Shown one piece after another: positions 12,401 through 25,400 of a stretch of DNA of 64,000 nucleotides. Below the pieces are notes generated by a model. The model did not search any database, had not been told where the DNA came from, and saw only the letters and a program-made list of their open reading frames with translations. Every line of letters starts with the position of its first letter. Within the stretch, counting starts at the first letter, position 1. The translations under genes were made by a program, and so were the position numbers. The DNA comes from Synanceia verrucosa (lineage: Eukaryota; Chordata; Actinopteri; Perciformes; Synanceiidae), in NCBI GenBank assembly GCA_029721515.1, contig CM056551.1, positions 30,916,437-30,980,436 of the forward strand. The letters run 5' to 3'.

Positions 12401-15400
12401 TCAGGGCTTTACAGGTGTGTCCATGCGTATTCAGGGCTTTACAGGTGTGTCCATGCGTATTCAGGGCTTTACAGGTGCGTTCATGTTTGTGTTCAGGGCT
12501 TTCCAGGTGTGTCCATGCGTGTTCAGGGCTTTCCAGGTGTGTCCATGCGTGTTCAGGGCTTTACAGGTGTGTCCATGCATATTCAGGGCATTACAGGTGC
12601 ATTCATGTGTGTGTTCAGGGCTTTCCAGGTGTGTCCATGCGTGTTCAGGGCTTTACAGGTGTGTCCGTGCGTATTCAGGGCTTTCCAGGTGTGTCCGTGC
12701 GTGTTCAGGGCTTTACAGGTGTGTTCAGGGCTTTACAGGTGTGTCCGTGTGTGTTCAGGGCTTAACAGGTGTGTCCGTGCGTGTTCAGGGCTTAACAGGT
12801 GTGTCCGTGCGTGTTCAGGGCTTAACAGGTGTGTCCGTGCGTGTTCAGGGCTTTACAGGTGTTGTCCATGTGTATTTTTCAGGGCTTTACAGGTGTGTCC
12901 GTGTGTTTTCAGGGCTTTACAGGTGTGTCCATGTGTGTGTTCAGGGCTTTACAGGTGTGTCCATGTGTGTTTTCAGGGCTTTACAGGTGTGTCCATGTGT
13001 GTTCAGGGCTTTACAGGTGTGTCCATGTGTGTTCAGGGCTTTGCAGGTGTGTCCGTGTGTGTTCAGGGCTTTACAGGTGTGTCCATGTGTGTTTTCAGGG
13101 CTTTACAGGTGTGTCCATGTGTGTTCAGGGCTTTACAGGTGTGTCCATGTGTGTTCAGGGCTTTACAGGTGTGTCCATGTGTGTTTTCAGGGCTTTACAG
13201 GTGTGTCCATGTGTTTTCAGGGCTTTACAGGTGTGTCCATGTGTTTTCAGGGCTTTACAGGTGTGTCCATGTGTGTTTTCATGGCTTTACAGGTGTGTCC
13301 GTGTGTGTTCAGGGCTTTACAGGTGTGTCTGTGTGTTTTCAGGGCTTTACAGGTGTGTCCGTGTGTTTTCAGGGCTTTACAGGTGTGTAATTGTGTTTTC
13401 ATGGCTTTACAGGTGTGTCCATGTGTGTTCAGGGCTTTACAGGTGTGTTCATGTGTGTTCAGGGCTTTACAGGTGCGTCCATGTGTGTTTTCAGGGCTTT
13501 ACAGGTGCGTACATGTGTGTTTTCAGGGCTTAACAGGTGTGTACATTTGTGTTTTCAGGGCTTTACAGGTGTGTACATGTGTGTTTTCAGGGCTTTACAG
13601 GTGTGTACATGTGTGTTTTCAGGGCTTTACAGGTGTGTCCATGCGTGTTCAGGGCTTTACAGGTGCGTTCATTTGTGTATTCAGGGCTTTACAGGTGTGT
13701 CCATGCGTATTCAGGGCTTTACAGGTGTGTCCATGCGTATTCAGGGCTTTACAGGTGCGTTCATGTTTGTGTTCAGGGCTTTCCAGGTGTGTCCATGCGT
13801 GTTCAGGGCTTTCCAGGTGTGTCCATGCGTGTTCAGGGCTTTACAGGTGTGTCCATGCGTGTTTTCAGGGCTTAACAGGTGTGTACATTTGTGTTTTCAG
13901 GGCTTTACAGGTGTGTACATGTGTGTTTTCAGGGCTTTACAGGTGTGTACATGTGTGTTTTCAGGGCTTTACAGGTGTGTCCATGCGTGTTCAGGGCTTT
14001 ACAGGTGCGTTCATTTGTGTATTCAGGGCTTTACAGGTGTGTCCATGCGTATTCAGGGCTTTACAGGTGTGTCCATGCGTATTCAGGGCTTTACAGGTGT
14101 GTCCATGCGTATTCAGGGCTTTACAGGTGCGTTCATGTTTGTGTTCAGGGCTTTCCAGGTGTGTCCATGCGTGTTCAGGGCTTTCCAGGTGTGTCCATGC
14201 GTGTTCAGGGCTTTACAGGTGTGTCCATGCATATTCAGGGCATTACAGGTGCATTCATGTGTGTGTTCAGGGCTTTCCAGGTGTGTCCATGCGTGTTCAG
14301 GGCTTTCCAGGTGTGTCCATGCGTATTCAGGGCTTTACAGGTGTGTCCATGCGTGTTCAGGGCTTTACAGGTGTGTCCGTGCGTATTCAGGGCTTTCCAG
14401 GTGTGTCCGTGCGTGTTCAGGGCTTTACAGGTGTGCTCAGGGCTTTACAGGTGTGTCCGTGTGTGTTCAGGGCTTAACAGGTGTGTCCGTGCGTGTTCAG
14501 GGCTTAACAGGTGTGTCCGTGCGTGTTCAGGGCTTTACAGGTGTTGTCCATGTGTATTTTTCAGGGCTTTACAGGTGTGTCCGTGTGTTTTCAGGGCTTT
14601 ACAGGTGTGTCCATGTGTGTGTTCAGGGCTTTACAGGTGTGTCCATGTGTGTTTTCAGGGCTTTACAGGTGTGTCCATGTGTGTTCAGGGCTTTACAGGT
14701 GTGTCCGTGTGTGTTCAGGGCTTTACAGGTGTGTCCATGTGTGTTTTCAGGGCTTTACAGGTGTGTCCATGTGTGTTCAGGGCTTTACAGGTGTGTCCAT
14801 GTGTGTTCAGGGCTTTACAGGTGTGTCCATGTGTGTTCAGGGCTTTACAGGTGTGTCCATGTGTGTTTTCAGGGCTTTACAGGTGTGTCCATGTGTGTTT
14901 TCAGGGCTTTACAGGTGTGTCCATGTGTTTTCAGGGCTTTACAGGTGTGTCCGTGTGTGTTTTCATGGCTTTACAGGTGTGTCCGTGTGTGTTCAGGGTT
15001 TTACAGGTGTGTCTGTGTGTTTTCAGGGCTTTACAGGTGTGTCCGTGTGTTTTCATGGCTTTACAGGTGTGTCCATGTGTGTTCAGGGCTTTACAGGTGT
15101 GTTCATGTGTGTTCAGGGCTTTACAGGTGTGTTCATGTGTGTTCAGGGCTTTACAGGTGTGTCCATGTGTTTTCAGGGCTTTACAGGTGTGTCCATGTGT
15201 TTTCAGGGCTTTACAGGTGTGTCCATGCGTGTTCAGGGCTTTACAGGTGCGTTCATTTGTGTATTCAGGGCTTTACAGGTGTGTCTATGCGTATTCAGGG
15301 CTTTACAGGTGTGTCCATGCGTATTCAGGGCTTTACAGGTGTGTCCATGCGTATTCAGGGCTTTACAGGTGTGTCCATGCGTATTCAGGGCTTTACAGGT

Positions 15401-18400
15401 GTGTTCATGTTTGTGTTCAGGGCTTTCCAGGTGTGTCCATGCGTGTTCAGGGCTTTACAGGTGTGTCCATGCGTGTTCAGGGCTTTACAGGTGTGTCCAT
15501 GCGTATTCAGGGCATTACAGGTGCATTCATGTGTGTGTTCAGGGCTTTCCAGGTGTGTCCATGCGTATTCAGGGCTTTACAGGTGTGTCTATGCGTATTC
15601 AGGGCTTTCCAGGTGTGTCCATGCGTATTCAGGGCTTTACAGGTGTGTCTATGCGTATTCAGGGCTTTACAGGTGTGTCCATGCGTGTTCAGGGCTTTAC
15701 AGGTGTGTCCATGCGTGTTCAGGGCTTTACAGGTGTGTCCGTGCGTGTTCAGGGCTTTACAGGTGTGTCCGTGTGTGTTCAGGGCTTTACAGGTGTGTCC
15801 GTGCGTGTTCAGGGCTTTACAGGTGTGTTCAGGGCTTTACAGGTGTGTCCATGCGTGTTCAGGGCTTTACAGGTGTGTCCGTGTGTGTTCAGGGCTTTAC
15901 AGGTGTGTCCGTGCGTGTTCAGGGCTTTACAGGTGTGTTCAGGGCTTTACAGGTGTGTCCGTGTGTGTTCAGGGCTTAACAGGTGTGTCCGTGCGTGTTC
16001 AGGGCTTAACAGGTGTGTCCATGTGTATTTTTCAGGGCTTTACAGGTGTGTCCATGTGTGTGTTCAGGGCTTAACAGGTGTGTCCGTGCGTGTTCAGGGC
16101 TTTACAGGTGTGTCCATGTGTGTTTTCATGGCTTTACAGGTGAGTCCATGTGTGTTCAGGGCTTTACAGGTGTGTCCATGTGTGTTTTCATGGCTTTACA
16201 GGTGAGTCCATGTGTGTTCAGGGCTTTACAGGTGTGTTCATGTATCAGGTGTGATTATGTATTGTAGTGATCCAGGTGAGGGCAGCAGGTAGCAGCAGTG
16301 AAGGTTTGCAGTGCATCATCATCTCATTGTGTCAACATGAAGAAAGTCTTTTTTTGAAATGTCATCACCTTTATTAAACTAAACTCTAATAAATCAGCTG
16401 TCATCAGTGCTCTCAGCCTTCAGCAGCATCTCCAGCTTCCAGTCTTTCTGAACATGATCCAGCCTCCAGCTTGGCTCTCCTCTCTTTGGACAGTTTGCTC
16501 CATTCCTCTTTGCAGCTCCTCTCCAGCTCCATCAGTCTGGATGGGAAGTGTTTCAGATCTCTCCACATGTTCAGATCCCAGTCTGGCTCTGGCTGGACCA
16601 CTCCAGGACATCCACAGAGTTGTCCTGAAGCCTCCTCTGATATCTTGGCTGTGTGCTGAGGGTTGTTTTCCTGCTGGAAGATGAACCGTCGCTCCAGTCT
16701 GAGGTCCAGAGCTCTGGAGCAGCTTTTCATCTAGGAGCTCTGTGAACATTGCTGCTTTCATCTTTCCCTCTATACTGACTAGTCTCCAGTTCCTCACAGC
16801 ATGATGCTGCCGCAACCAGGCTTCACTGTAGGGATGCTGTTGACACCAAACAGTTCAGTCGTTGTGTCATCAGACCAGAGGATTTTATTCCTTCAGGTAC
16901 ATCTTGTCAAACTCCAGGTGGACTGCCATGTGTTTTTTACTCATGCGTGTCTTCTGGACACTCTACCATACAGGCCTAACTGGTGGATTGCTGCAGAGAT
17001 GGTTGTCCTTCTGGAAGGCTCTCCTCTCGCCACAGAGGAACACTGTAGCTCTGACAGAGTGACCATCAGGTTCTTGGTCACCTCCCTGAGTAGGGCCCTT
17101 CTGCCCAATTGCTCAGTTTAGACGTCTGGCCAGCTCTAAATGGATGATGGAGACCACTGAGCTCACTGGACCTTCAGAGCAGCAGAAACTTTTCTGGATC
17201 TTTCTCCACATATGTGCCTGGAGACAGTCCTGTCCTGGAGGTCTACAGACAGTTCCTTTGTGCTCTGACGTGCTCTGTCTAGTGAGGGACCTTATTTAGA
17301 CTCCAGTTGATCTGCAGGAACATCTCAAGGATGATCAGTGGAAACAGGAAGAACCTGAGCTCAACTTTGAGTGAAAACCTGGTTTTTATTTTTAATGAAT
17401 TTGTGAGACTTTCTTCATGTTGTCACAAAGGTTTGTGTTGTGTGTAGAGTTTTGAGGGAAAATGAATTTATTCAGAAAAGGGCTGTAACGTGAAAATGTG
17501 AATACTTTCTGGATTCAGTGTACCCCTGCACACATACAGTAGTACTGCATAGTAGTAGTAGATAGTACTAGGGTAGTGCAGTAAAATGATGATGAAAACA
17601 AAATAACCACCTTCTATAAACAGAGCCTTTCTCCTGTTAGCTGTGTTGCTAACACTGCATCGTTATGATAGCATTGCCTCAGGTGTTACAGGTGTTTCTC
17701 TGTGTCAGCAGATGGTGGGTAAGATGGGTGGAGAAGCCATGTCTCACCTCAACAGCTCCTCAGGAAGTGTGGAACCCTCGCTGTACTACGCCGGCCAGAA
17801 GCGACCAGGCGAGGACGGAGGTGAGGAGGAACTGTGAAGGAACCACACGTGTTGGTTCTCCATGTGGGAATGAACTCTGATGTGTTTGTAGGACGTTCCA
17901 AACACCAGCTAACATTCAGAACCTGAACCAGAACATTTAGCCTGAGCTCAAACACTTAACCTGAACTAGAACCCTTAACCTCAGTTAGAACCCTTAACCT
18001 GAGCCAGAACCTTTAAACTGAACCAGAACCATTAATTGATCAAGAACCTTTAGCTGAGCTAGAATCATTTACCTAACTCTAAACTTTGAACCGGGGTCGT
18101 AGCTTTTGGTGTTTAGTTGTTTTTGTGTTGCCGATAATAAAAGCAGGACCAGGTTTCCAGTCCTTATTGGTTCTAATGTGTGTCTCTGTCTCCCAGTAGG
18201 AAACCAGCTAGCAGCCATGGCCCATCAGAGGTACGATCAGCAGCACTTATTGATCAGCCAGCTGGCTAATAATGATCCTCACGCTGTGACTTGTGTTCAC
18301 ATTCATATTCCTGTTTGCAAATATCAGTCAGAGTGCAGCCGTAGAAAAGTGTTTATAGATCCGCTCTGTTGCCGGCAGCATCACTATAATCACTTATTGA

Positions 18401-19454
18401 CACACAAACACTGTGTTGCAGCAGGGTGCTCACAGAGGACTACAAGGTTCCTGACAGGATGGTGGGCTTCAGTGAGTATGACCTCTGATCTCCAGTCACA
18501 TCCTAGACACCACGTTCCACTTCATCTTCACTGTTCAACGTTTTCATCCCTTAACCCTTTAAGCTGATCCAGAACCTTTAACCTGATCCAGAACCTTTAA
18601 CCTTTAACCTGATCCAGAACCTTTAACCTTTAACCTGATCCAGAACCTTTAACCTGATCCAGAACCTTTAACCTTTAACCTGATCCAGAACCTTTAACCT
18701 TTAACCTGATCCAGAACCTTTAACCTGATCCAGAACCTGAGATGGAACATTTTATCTTAACACAGACTGTTCGTCTTGACTTCCCACTAAGGTCCTATGT
18801 TTAAACTTCAGACTGAACTTTATGATAATAAACCATTGCTCCCTCATTGATCGCTCATTGTTCCCTCATTGATCCCCCATTGATCGCTCATTGATCCCTC
18901 ATTGATCACTCATTGATCGCTCATTGCTCCCTCATTGATCGCTCATTGATCGCTCTCCTCTCATCCTCCAGTTATTGGAAGAGGAGGTGAGCAGATCACC
19001 AGGATCCAGCTGGAGTCTGGCTGTAAGATCCAGATTGCTGCTGGTGAGTCTGAGTGTCTGCAGGCTTTACTCCTCCACAGGTTTTCATGTTGTTCTCTAG
19101 ATGTTAAGCAAATTATTTAACAGCTGTAGGAGCGCAAGGAGCCATTTTTTTCATGGTGGATTAAATAACTAGTTGTTAACAGTGTGGATCAGTGTTTCAA
19201 AGATACTCAGTTTACTGTCATAGAGGAGAAAGAAACCAGGAAATGTTCAAAACAAAATAAAAAGCATGAGATTGAAAATATAGAGCTTCATTCTTCTCAT
19301 GTTTACCTGTTTGTTTTTGTCTGTTTGTTTGCAGACAGCGGCGGTCTGATGGAGCGGCCATGTTCCCTGACTGGAACTCCAGAGAGCATCGAGTGAGTTT
19401 GTAAACATCCTCCTCCACCTTTACCTGTCCACCCCACCTGCCGCTCACCTGCTC

Positions 19455-19498
<44 letters not shown>

Positions 19499-22400
19499 GG
19501 CAGGCAAAACGTCTGCTGGTCCAGATCGTGGATCGTTGCAGAAACGGTCCAGGTTTCCATGGCGACAGCGAGGGTGGAGCCTCTGTGCAGGAGATGCTGA
19601 TCCCGGCCAGCAAGGTGGGGCTGGTGATTGGCCGAGGAGGAGACACCATCAAACAGCTGCAGGTAGCGTGACGGACAGCCAGCATATCGGGCGCCATGAC
19701 ACCACGGACACCTGAGGCGTTTCTGTGACACCTTGTCATGGTTGTTGTTGTTGTTGTTGTTGTTGTGTGTCAGGAGAGAGCAGGGGTGAAGATGATGATG
19801 ATCCAGGATGGTCCAATGCCAACAGGAGCAGACAAACCTCTGCGTATCTCTGGAGACCCGTACAAAGTCCAGGTATAAACAGAGAAGGTCTCCTCATCAG
19901 AAGTGAACCTTCACCTGAACAGAACAATAACACTTCTCCTCGTCTACATGTGCAGTAGTTTTTGATGGATTAATGTGCATTATCACTTCTGTTCATGGTA
20001 TAATTCTTCTGCTATCTTCATTCCACCGGTTGGTCCGTTTTATTTACTTCCTTACCTTTGTCATCCTCTTATTTTGACATATTGGTCTACTTGTTGTACT
20101 CTTTGGAGGCACAATAATAAACAGGAAGTTGCAGATCAGCTTACCTCCTCTCCGCTCCTGCAGGCAGCCAGGGAGTTGGTGCTGGAGGTGATCCGGGAGA
20201 AGGACGGAGATTTCAGGTCAGGGCGCAGCGACTTCAGCGCCCGCCTGGGAGGAACCAGCCTGGACGTACGACACGCACAAACAAAAGCACACTGTTAGCA
20301 TTCGTTAGCAGCTAGCATGTTTGAGCTTCCATTTTTGGGTCACTTTTTAAAAGGTACATTCATGTCTAGTCCATCTCTCTGCAGGTCCCCGTTCCCAGAT
20401 TCGCCGTCGGCATCGTAATCGGCAGGAACGGAGAGATGATCAAGAAGATCCAGAACGATGCAGGAGTCCGAATCCAGTTTAAAGCAGGTCTGTTTACACC
20501 AGTATAATCCAGTCTAAACTGGTCTGTTTACACCAGTATAATCCAGTCGAAACTGGTCTGTTTACACCAGTATAATCCAGTCGAAACTGGTCTGTTTAAA
20601 CCAGTATAATCCAGTCGAAATTGGTCTGTTTAAACCAGTATAATCCAGTCTAAACTGCTCTGTTTAAACCAGTATAATCCAGTCTAAACTGCTCTGTTTA
20701 CACCAGTATAATCCAGTCGAAACTGGTCTGTTTAAACCAGTATAATCCGGTCTAGACCAGTCTGACAGTGTGATCCAGAATGGTGTGATCCAGATTAAAG
20801 GCCGTTGAAGTGACCACCTCTTGACCTCTGACCCCTCTGTTGTCCTCAAGATGATGGCATCAGCCCAGAGCGTGTTGCCATGGTGATGGGTCAGCCAGAC
20901 CGCTGCCAACATGCTGTCCACCTCATCAACGAGCTCATCCAGACCGCACAGGTGACACACACACACACACACACACACACGTGAGTCTACAGGTGATCCA
21001 TAACCGCATTACATGTATTTGGTTTCTGTAGGAATGTGATGGAGGAGCAGGAGGGAGGGAGAGGAGGAGGAGGAGCAGGAGAGAATGAGTGAGGGAGGGA
21101 GAGGAGGAGGCGCAGGAGAGAGTGAGTCAGGGAGTGAGAGGAGGAGGAGCAGGAGAGAGTGAGTCAGGGAGGGAGAGGAGGAGGAGCAGGAGAGAGTGAG
21201 GGAGGGAGGAGGAGCAGGAGAGCGAAAGTGAGTGAGGGAGGAGGAGCAGGAGAGAGAAAGTGAGTGAGGGAGGGAGAGGAGGAGCAGCAGGAGAGGAGGA
21301 GCAGCAGGAGAGAGTGAGGGAGGGAGGGAGAGGAGGAGGAGCAGGAGAGAGTGAGTGAGTGAGGGAGAGAGAGGAGGAAGAGCAGGAGAGAATGAGTGAG
21401 TGAGGGAGAGAGGAGGAAGAGCAGGAGAGAATGAGTGAGTTAGGGAGAGGAGGAGGAGCAGGAGAGAGTGAGTGAGGGAGGGAGAGGAGGAGAAGAGAGT
21501 GAGTGAGGGAAGGAGGGAGGGAGAGGAGGAGCATCAGGAGATAGGGAGGGAGGGAGAGGAGGAGGAGCAGGAGAGAGAGAGAGTGAGGGACAGGAGGAGG
21601 AGGAGGAGCAGGAGAGAGAGAGAGTGAGGGAGAGGAGGAGGAGGAGGAGCAGGAGAGAGAGAGAGTGAGGGAGAGGAGGAGGAGGAGCAGCAGGAGAGAG
21701 TGAGGGAGGGAGGGAGAGGAGGAGCAGCAGCAGGAGAGAGTGAGGGAGGGAGAGGAGGAGGAGAAGAGAGTGACTGAGGGAGGGAGAGGAGGAGCAGCAG
21801 GAGAGAGTGAGGGAGGGAGAGGAGGAGGAGAAGAGAGTGACTGAGGGAGAGGAGGAGGAGCAGCAGCAGGAGAGAGTGAGGGAGGGAGAGGAGGAGGAGC
21901 AGGAGAGAGAGAGAGTGAGTGTGGGAGAGGAGGAGGAGCAGCAGGAGAGAGTGAGGGAGGGAGAGGAGGAGGAGAAGAGAGTGACTGAGGGAGGGAGAGG
22001 AGGAGCAGCAGGAGAGAGTGAGGGAGGGAGAGGAGGAGGAGCAGGAGAGAGAGAGAGTGAGTGAGGGAGAGGAGGAAGCGCAGGAGACAGTGAGTGAGGG
22101 AGGGAGAGGAGGAGGTGCAGGAGAGAGTGAGTGAGTGAGGGAGGGAGGGAGGGAGAGGTGGAAGCGCAGGAGAGAGTGAATGAGGGAGGGAGAGGAGGAG
22201 GAGCAGGAGAGAGAGAGAGTGAGTGAGGGAGAGGAGGAGGAGGAGGAGCAGCAGGAGAGAGTGAGGGAGGGAGAGGAGGAGGAGCAAGAGAGAGAGAGAG
22301 TGAGTGAGGGAGAGGAGGAGGAGCAGCAGGAGAGAGTGAGGGAGGGAGGGAGAGGAGCAGCAGCAGGAGAGAGTGAGGGAGGGAGAGGAGGAGCAGGAGA

Positions 22401-25400
22401 GAGAAAGTGAGTGAGGAAGGGAGAGGAGGAGCAGGATAGAGGGAGGGAGAGGAGGAGCAGGATAGAGGGAGGGAGAGGAGGAGCAGCAGGAGAGAGTGAG
22501 GGAGGGAGGGAGAGGAGGAGGAGCAGGAGAGAGAGTGAGGCAGGGAGGAGGAGCAGGAGAGAGAGTGAGTGAGGGAGGGAGGAGGAGCAGGAGAGAGTAA
22601 GGGAGGAGGAGGAGGAGCAGGAGAGGTAGAGGAGAAGAGAGGAGGAGCAGGAGAGGTGGAGGAGAAGAGAGGAGGAGCAGGAGAGGGAGGAGGACTGAAA
22701 GTAGTGAAAGAGGAGTAACAGGAGAAATAATTGGTTGTCAACATTCTCATGAATTGTTTCCTGTTGTTGACTCTCAGGCCTGTCAGCAGATATTTCCTTC
22801 ATAACGTTGATATTTTAATTCTCCATCAACATTAAAATGCTATAACATTGTTTAATGTACATTTAAAATGTTAGCAGCACTAGTAGCATTAGCAACACTA
22901 GCAGCGTTATCAACGCTAGCAGGGTTAGCAGCACCAACAGCATTAGCAGTACTAGCAGCGTTAGCAGCACCAACAGCATTAGCAATACTAGCAGCGTTAG
23001 CAGCACTAGCACACACACACAGGTGAGTCTTCAGGTGATCCATAACCATATTACATATCTTTGGTTTCTGTAGGAACGTGATGGGTTCGGCTCTGCTCTG
23101 CGGGGCGGGAGGGTCAGAGGTCGCAGTGATTGGACAATGGGCTCCCCTGGTCCACTACAGGAAGTGACCTACACCATCCCAGCTGACAAGTGTGGCCTGG
23201 TCATCGGCAAAGGTAGGAAGAGACGGCGTGATGCCACATGGAAACAGGAAGTCTTTATGACACATCTGTTCACACAGAAATATGTATCTGACATTAAGCT
23301 GCAGCCGTTGAGTTTTTCAGAAAACAATTATTCCATTGTTTTATGAAGGGGAATAAATAGAGAAAATGATGAGCCTCCAGTAAATGAATAAAACAAGTGA
23401 AAAGGTGCACTCTTATGGTCTACTGCTGTAGAGCTGCTTTAACTTTAACAACTTTAACTGATCAAACTGTGATCATGAGGGTTGCTGAGGGTTAACCAAA
23501 GCATCTGAAGAAGTTAAAACTAATTTAGGATAAGCATGATAAGCAAAAAAATTCAACACTTAAAATCTGTAGCATCACAAAGAGAGAAAAGCTCATTTCC
23601 ATCAGTTAGAAGCAGAACAGATTTGATCTGAGGACTTTTAGGCAGGAAGTGAGCTGGTTGTTGTTTGTGTTTTCATTGAAGTCATAAAGAGCTCCATCAG
23701 CCACCAACCACACTCCATTTAAGAAACACTTAAAAACATCAGGCATTCACTGTGTGTGTGTGTGTGTGTGTGTGGAGGTCAAGAGGGTCGAGCAGCAGCT
23801 TCCAAAATAAAAGCACAGGAGAGAAAAAAGAAACGTCAAGTACTGAATGTTTAGACACCATATGGTCTGTTTCTGTGTGTCTGGTGGTCTATTGTTGGTC
23901 AGGACTTTCTATTGGACAATACTGATGAATGTGCTACTGTCTGCACACACACACACACACACTGAAGCTGCAGATTTACTTTTAGAGTTTAAAACAAACT
24001 GAAATTTACTTAAAATATAAGCTAGATTAGATGGCAGATATTTCAAATAACAGCTAAAAGTAAGAAATAGTTAATTAATGATTAATGTGCATGATGTAAT
24101 ATTAGATAATATGTTGGAAATAATCAGGAAAATAATAATGTTGTTTTTCAAAATTAAATTTGAGAAACCACTTTAATATGAAACCTTTCATCAAATGAAA
24201 TAAGTTAAACCAGGACCAAAATGATTCAAAGCTGCTAAAAGTCAAACATTTTATAAATACATGTGACGTTATAGGGAAATCAAGTCAAACCTGCTGACAA
24301 TAAATAAAAGCAGAATAAATGTAGAGCTGAAGTCTGAACAATATGGAGATTTATTCAACAGTGAGATTTCTGCTCACTCTGAGTCTTTTCACCTCATAAA
24401 AGGTCCATTAATGGACTCCTCATTTGGTTAACAAAGAGTTAATGACCTCAGGATATTCTGCTGACCTGAGGAGGAGCAGGAGGGAGGGAGGGAGGGAGGG
24501 AGGAGGAGCAGGAGGGAGAGGAGGAGGAGCAGGAGAGAGTGAGTGAGGGAGGGAGGGAGGGAGAGGAGGAAGCGCAGGAGAGAGTGAGTGAGGGAGGAAG
24601 GGAGAGGAGGAAGCGCAGGAGAGAGTGAATGAGGGAGGGAGAGGAGGAGGAGCAGGAGAGAGTGAGTGAGGGAGGAAGGGAGAGGAGGAAGCGCAGGAGA
24701 GAGTGAGTGAGGGAGGGAGAGGAGGAGGAGCAGGAGAGAGTGAGTGAGGGAGGGAGAGGAGGAGGAACAGGAGAGAGTGAGGGAGGGAGGGAGAGGAGGA
24801 AGCGCAGGAGAGAGTGAGTGAGGGAGGGAGAGGAGGAGGAACAGGAGAGAGTGAGGGAGGGAGGGAGAGGAGGAAGCGCAGGAGACAGTGAGTGAGGGAG
24901 GGAGAGGAGGAGGTGCAGGAGAGAGTGAGTGAGGGAGGGAGGGAGGGAGAGGTGGAAGCGCAGGAGAGAGTGAATGAGGGAGGGAGAGGAGGAGGAGCAG
25001 GAGAGAGTGAGTGAGGGAGGGAGAGGAGGAGGAGTAGGAGCGAGTGAGGGAGGGAGGGAGAGGAGGAAGCGCAGGAGAGAGTGAATGAGGGAGGGAGGGA
25101 GAGGAGGAAGCGCAGGAGAGAGTGAGTGAGGGAGGGAGAGGAGGAGGAGCAGGAGAGAGTGAGGGAGGGAGGGAGAGGAGGAGGAGCAGGAGAGAGTGAG
25201 GGAGGGAGGGAGAGGAGGAGGAGCAGGAGAGAGTGAGGGAGGGAGGGAGAGGAGGAAGCGCAGGAGAGAGTGAGTGAGGGAGGAAGGGAGAGGAGGAGGA
25301 GCAGGAGAGAGTGAGTGAGGGAGGGAGAGGAGGAGGAGCAGGAGAGAGTGAGGGAGGGAGGGAGAGGAGGAGTGAGGGAGGGAGAGGAGGAGGAGCAGGA

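Noticed and set aside
11325..14477. Open frame of 1,050 codons (and others of 862, 731 and 564) encoding a Cys-rich repeat protein
   Set aside because: All three forward frames are open at once, the period matches the intron 1 minisatellite, and there is no promoter, family or codon signal. Intron 1 of fubp3 spans it.
21127..22802. Ser/Pro/Leu-rich minus-strand open frames (386-436 codons)
   Set aside because: Reverse complement of a purine-only array, with no splice or domain evidence. The same holds for 24428-25672 and 35942-36808.
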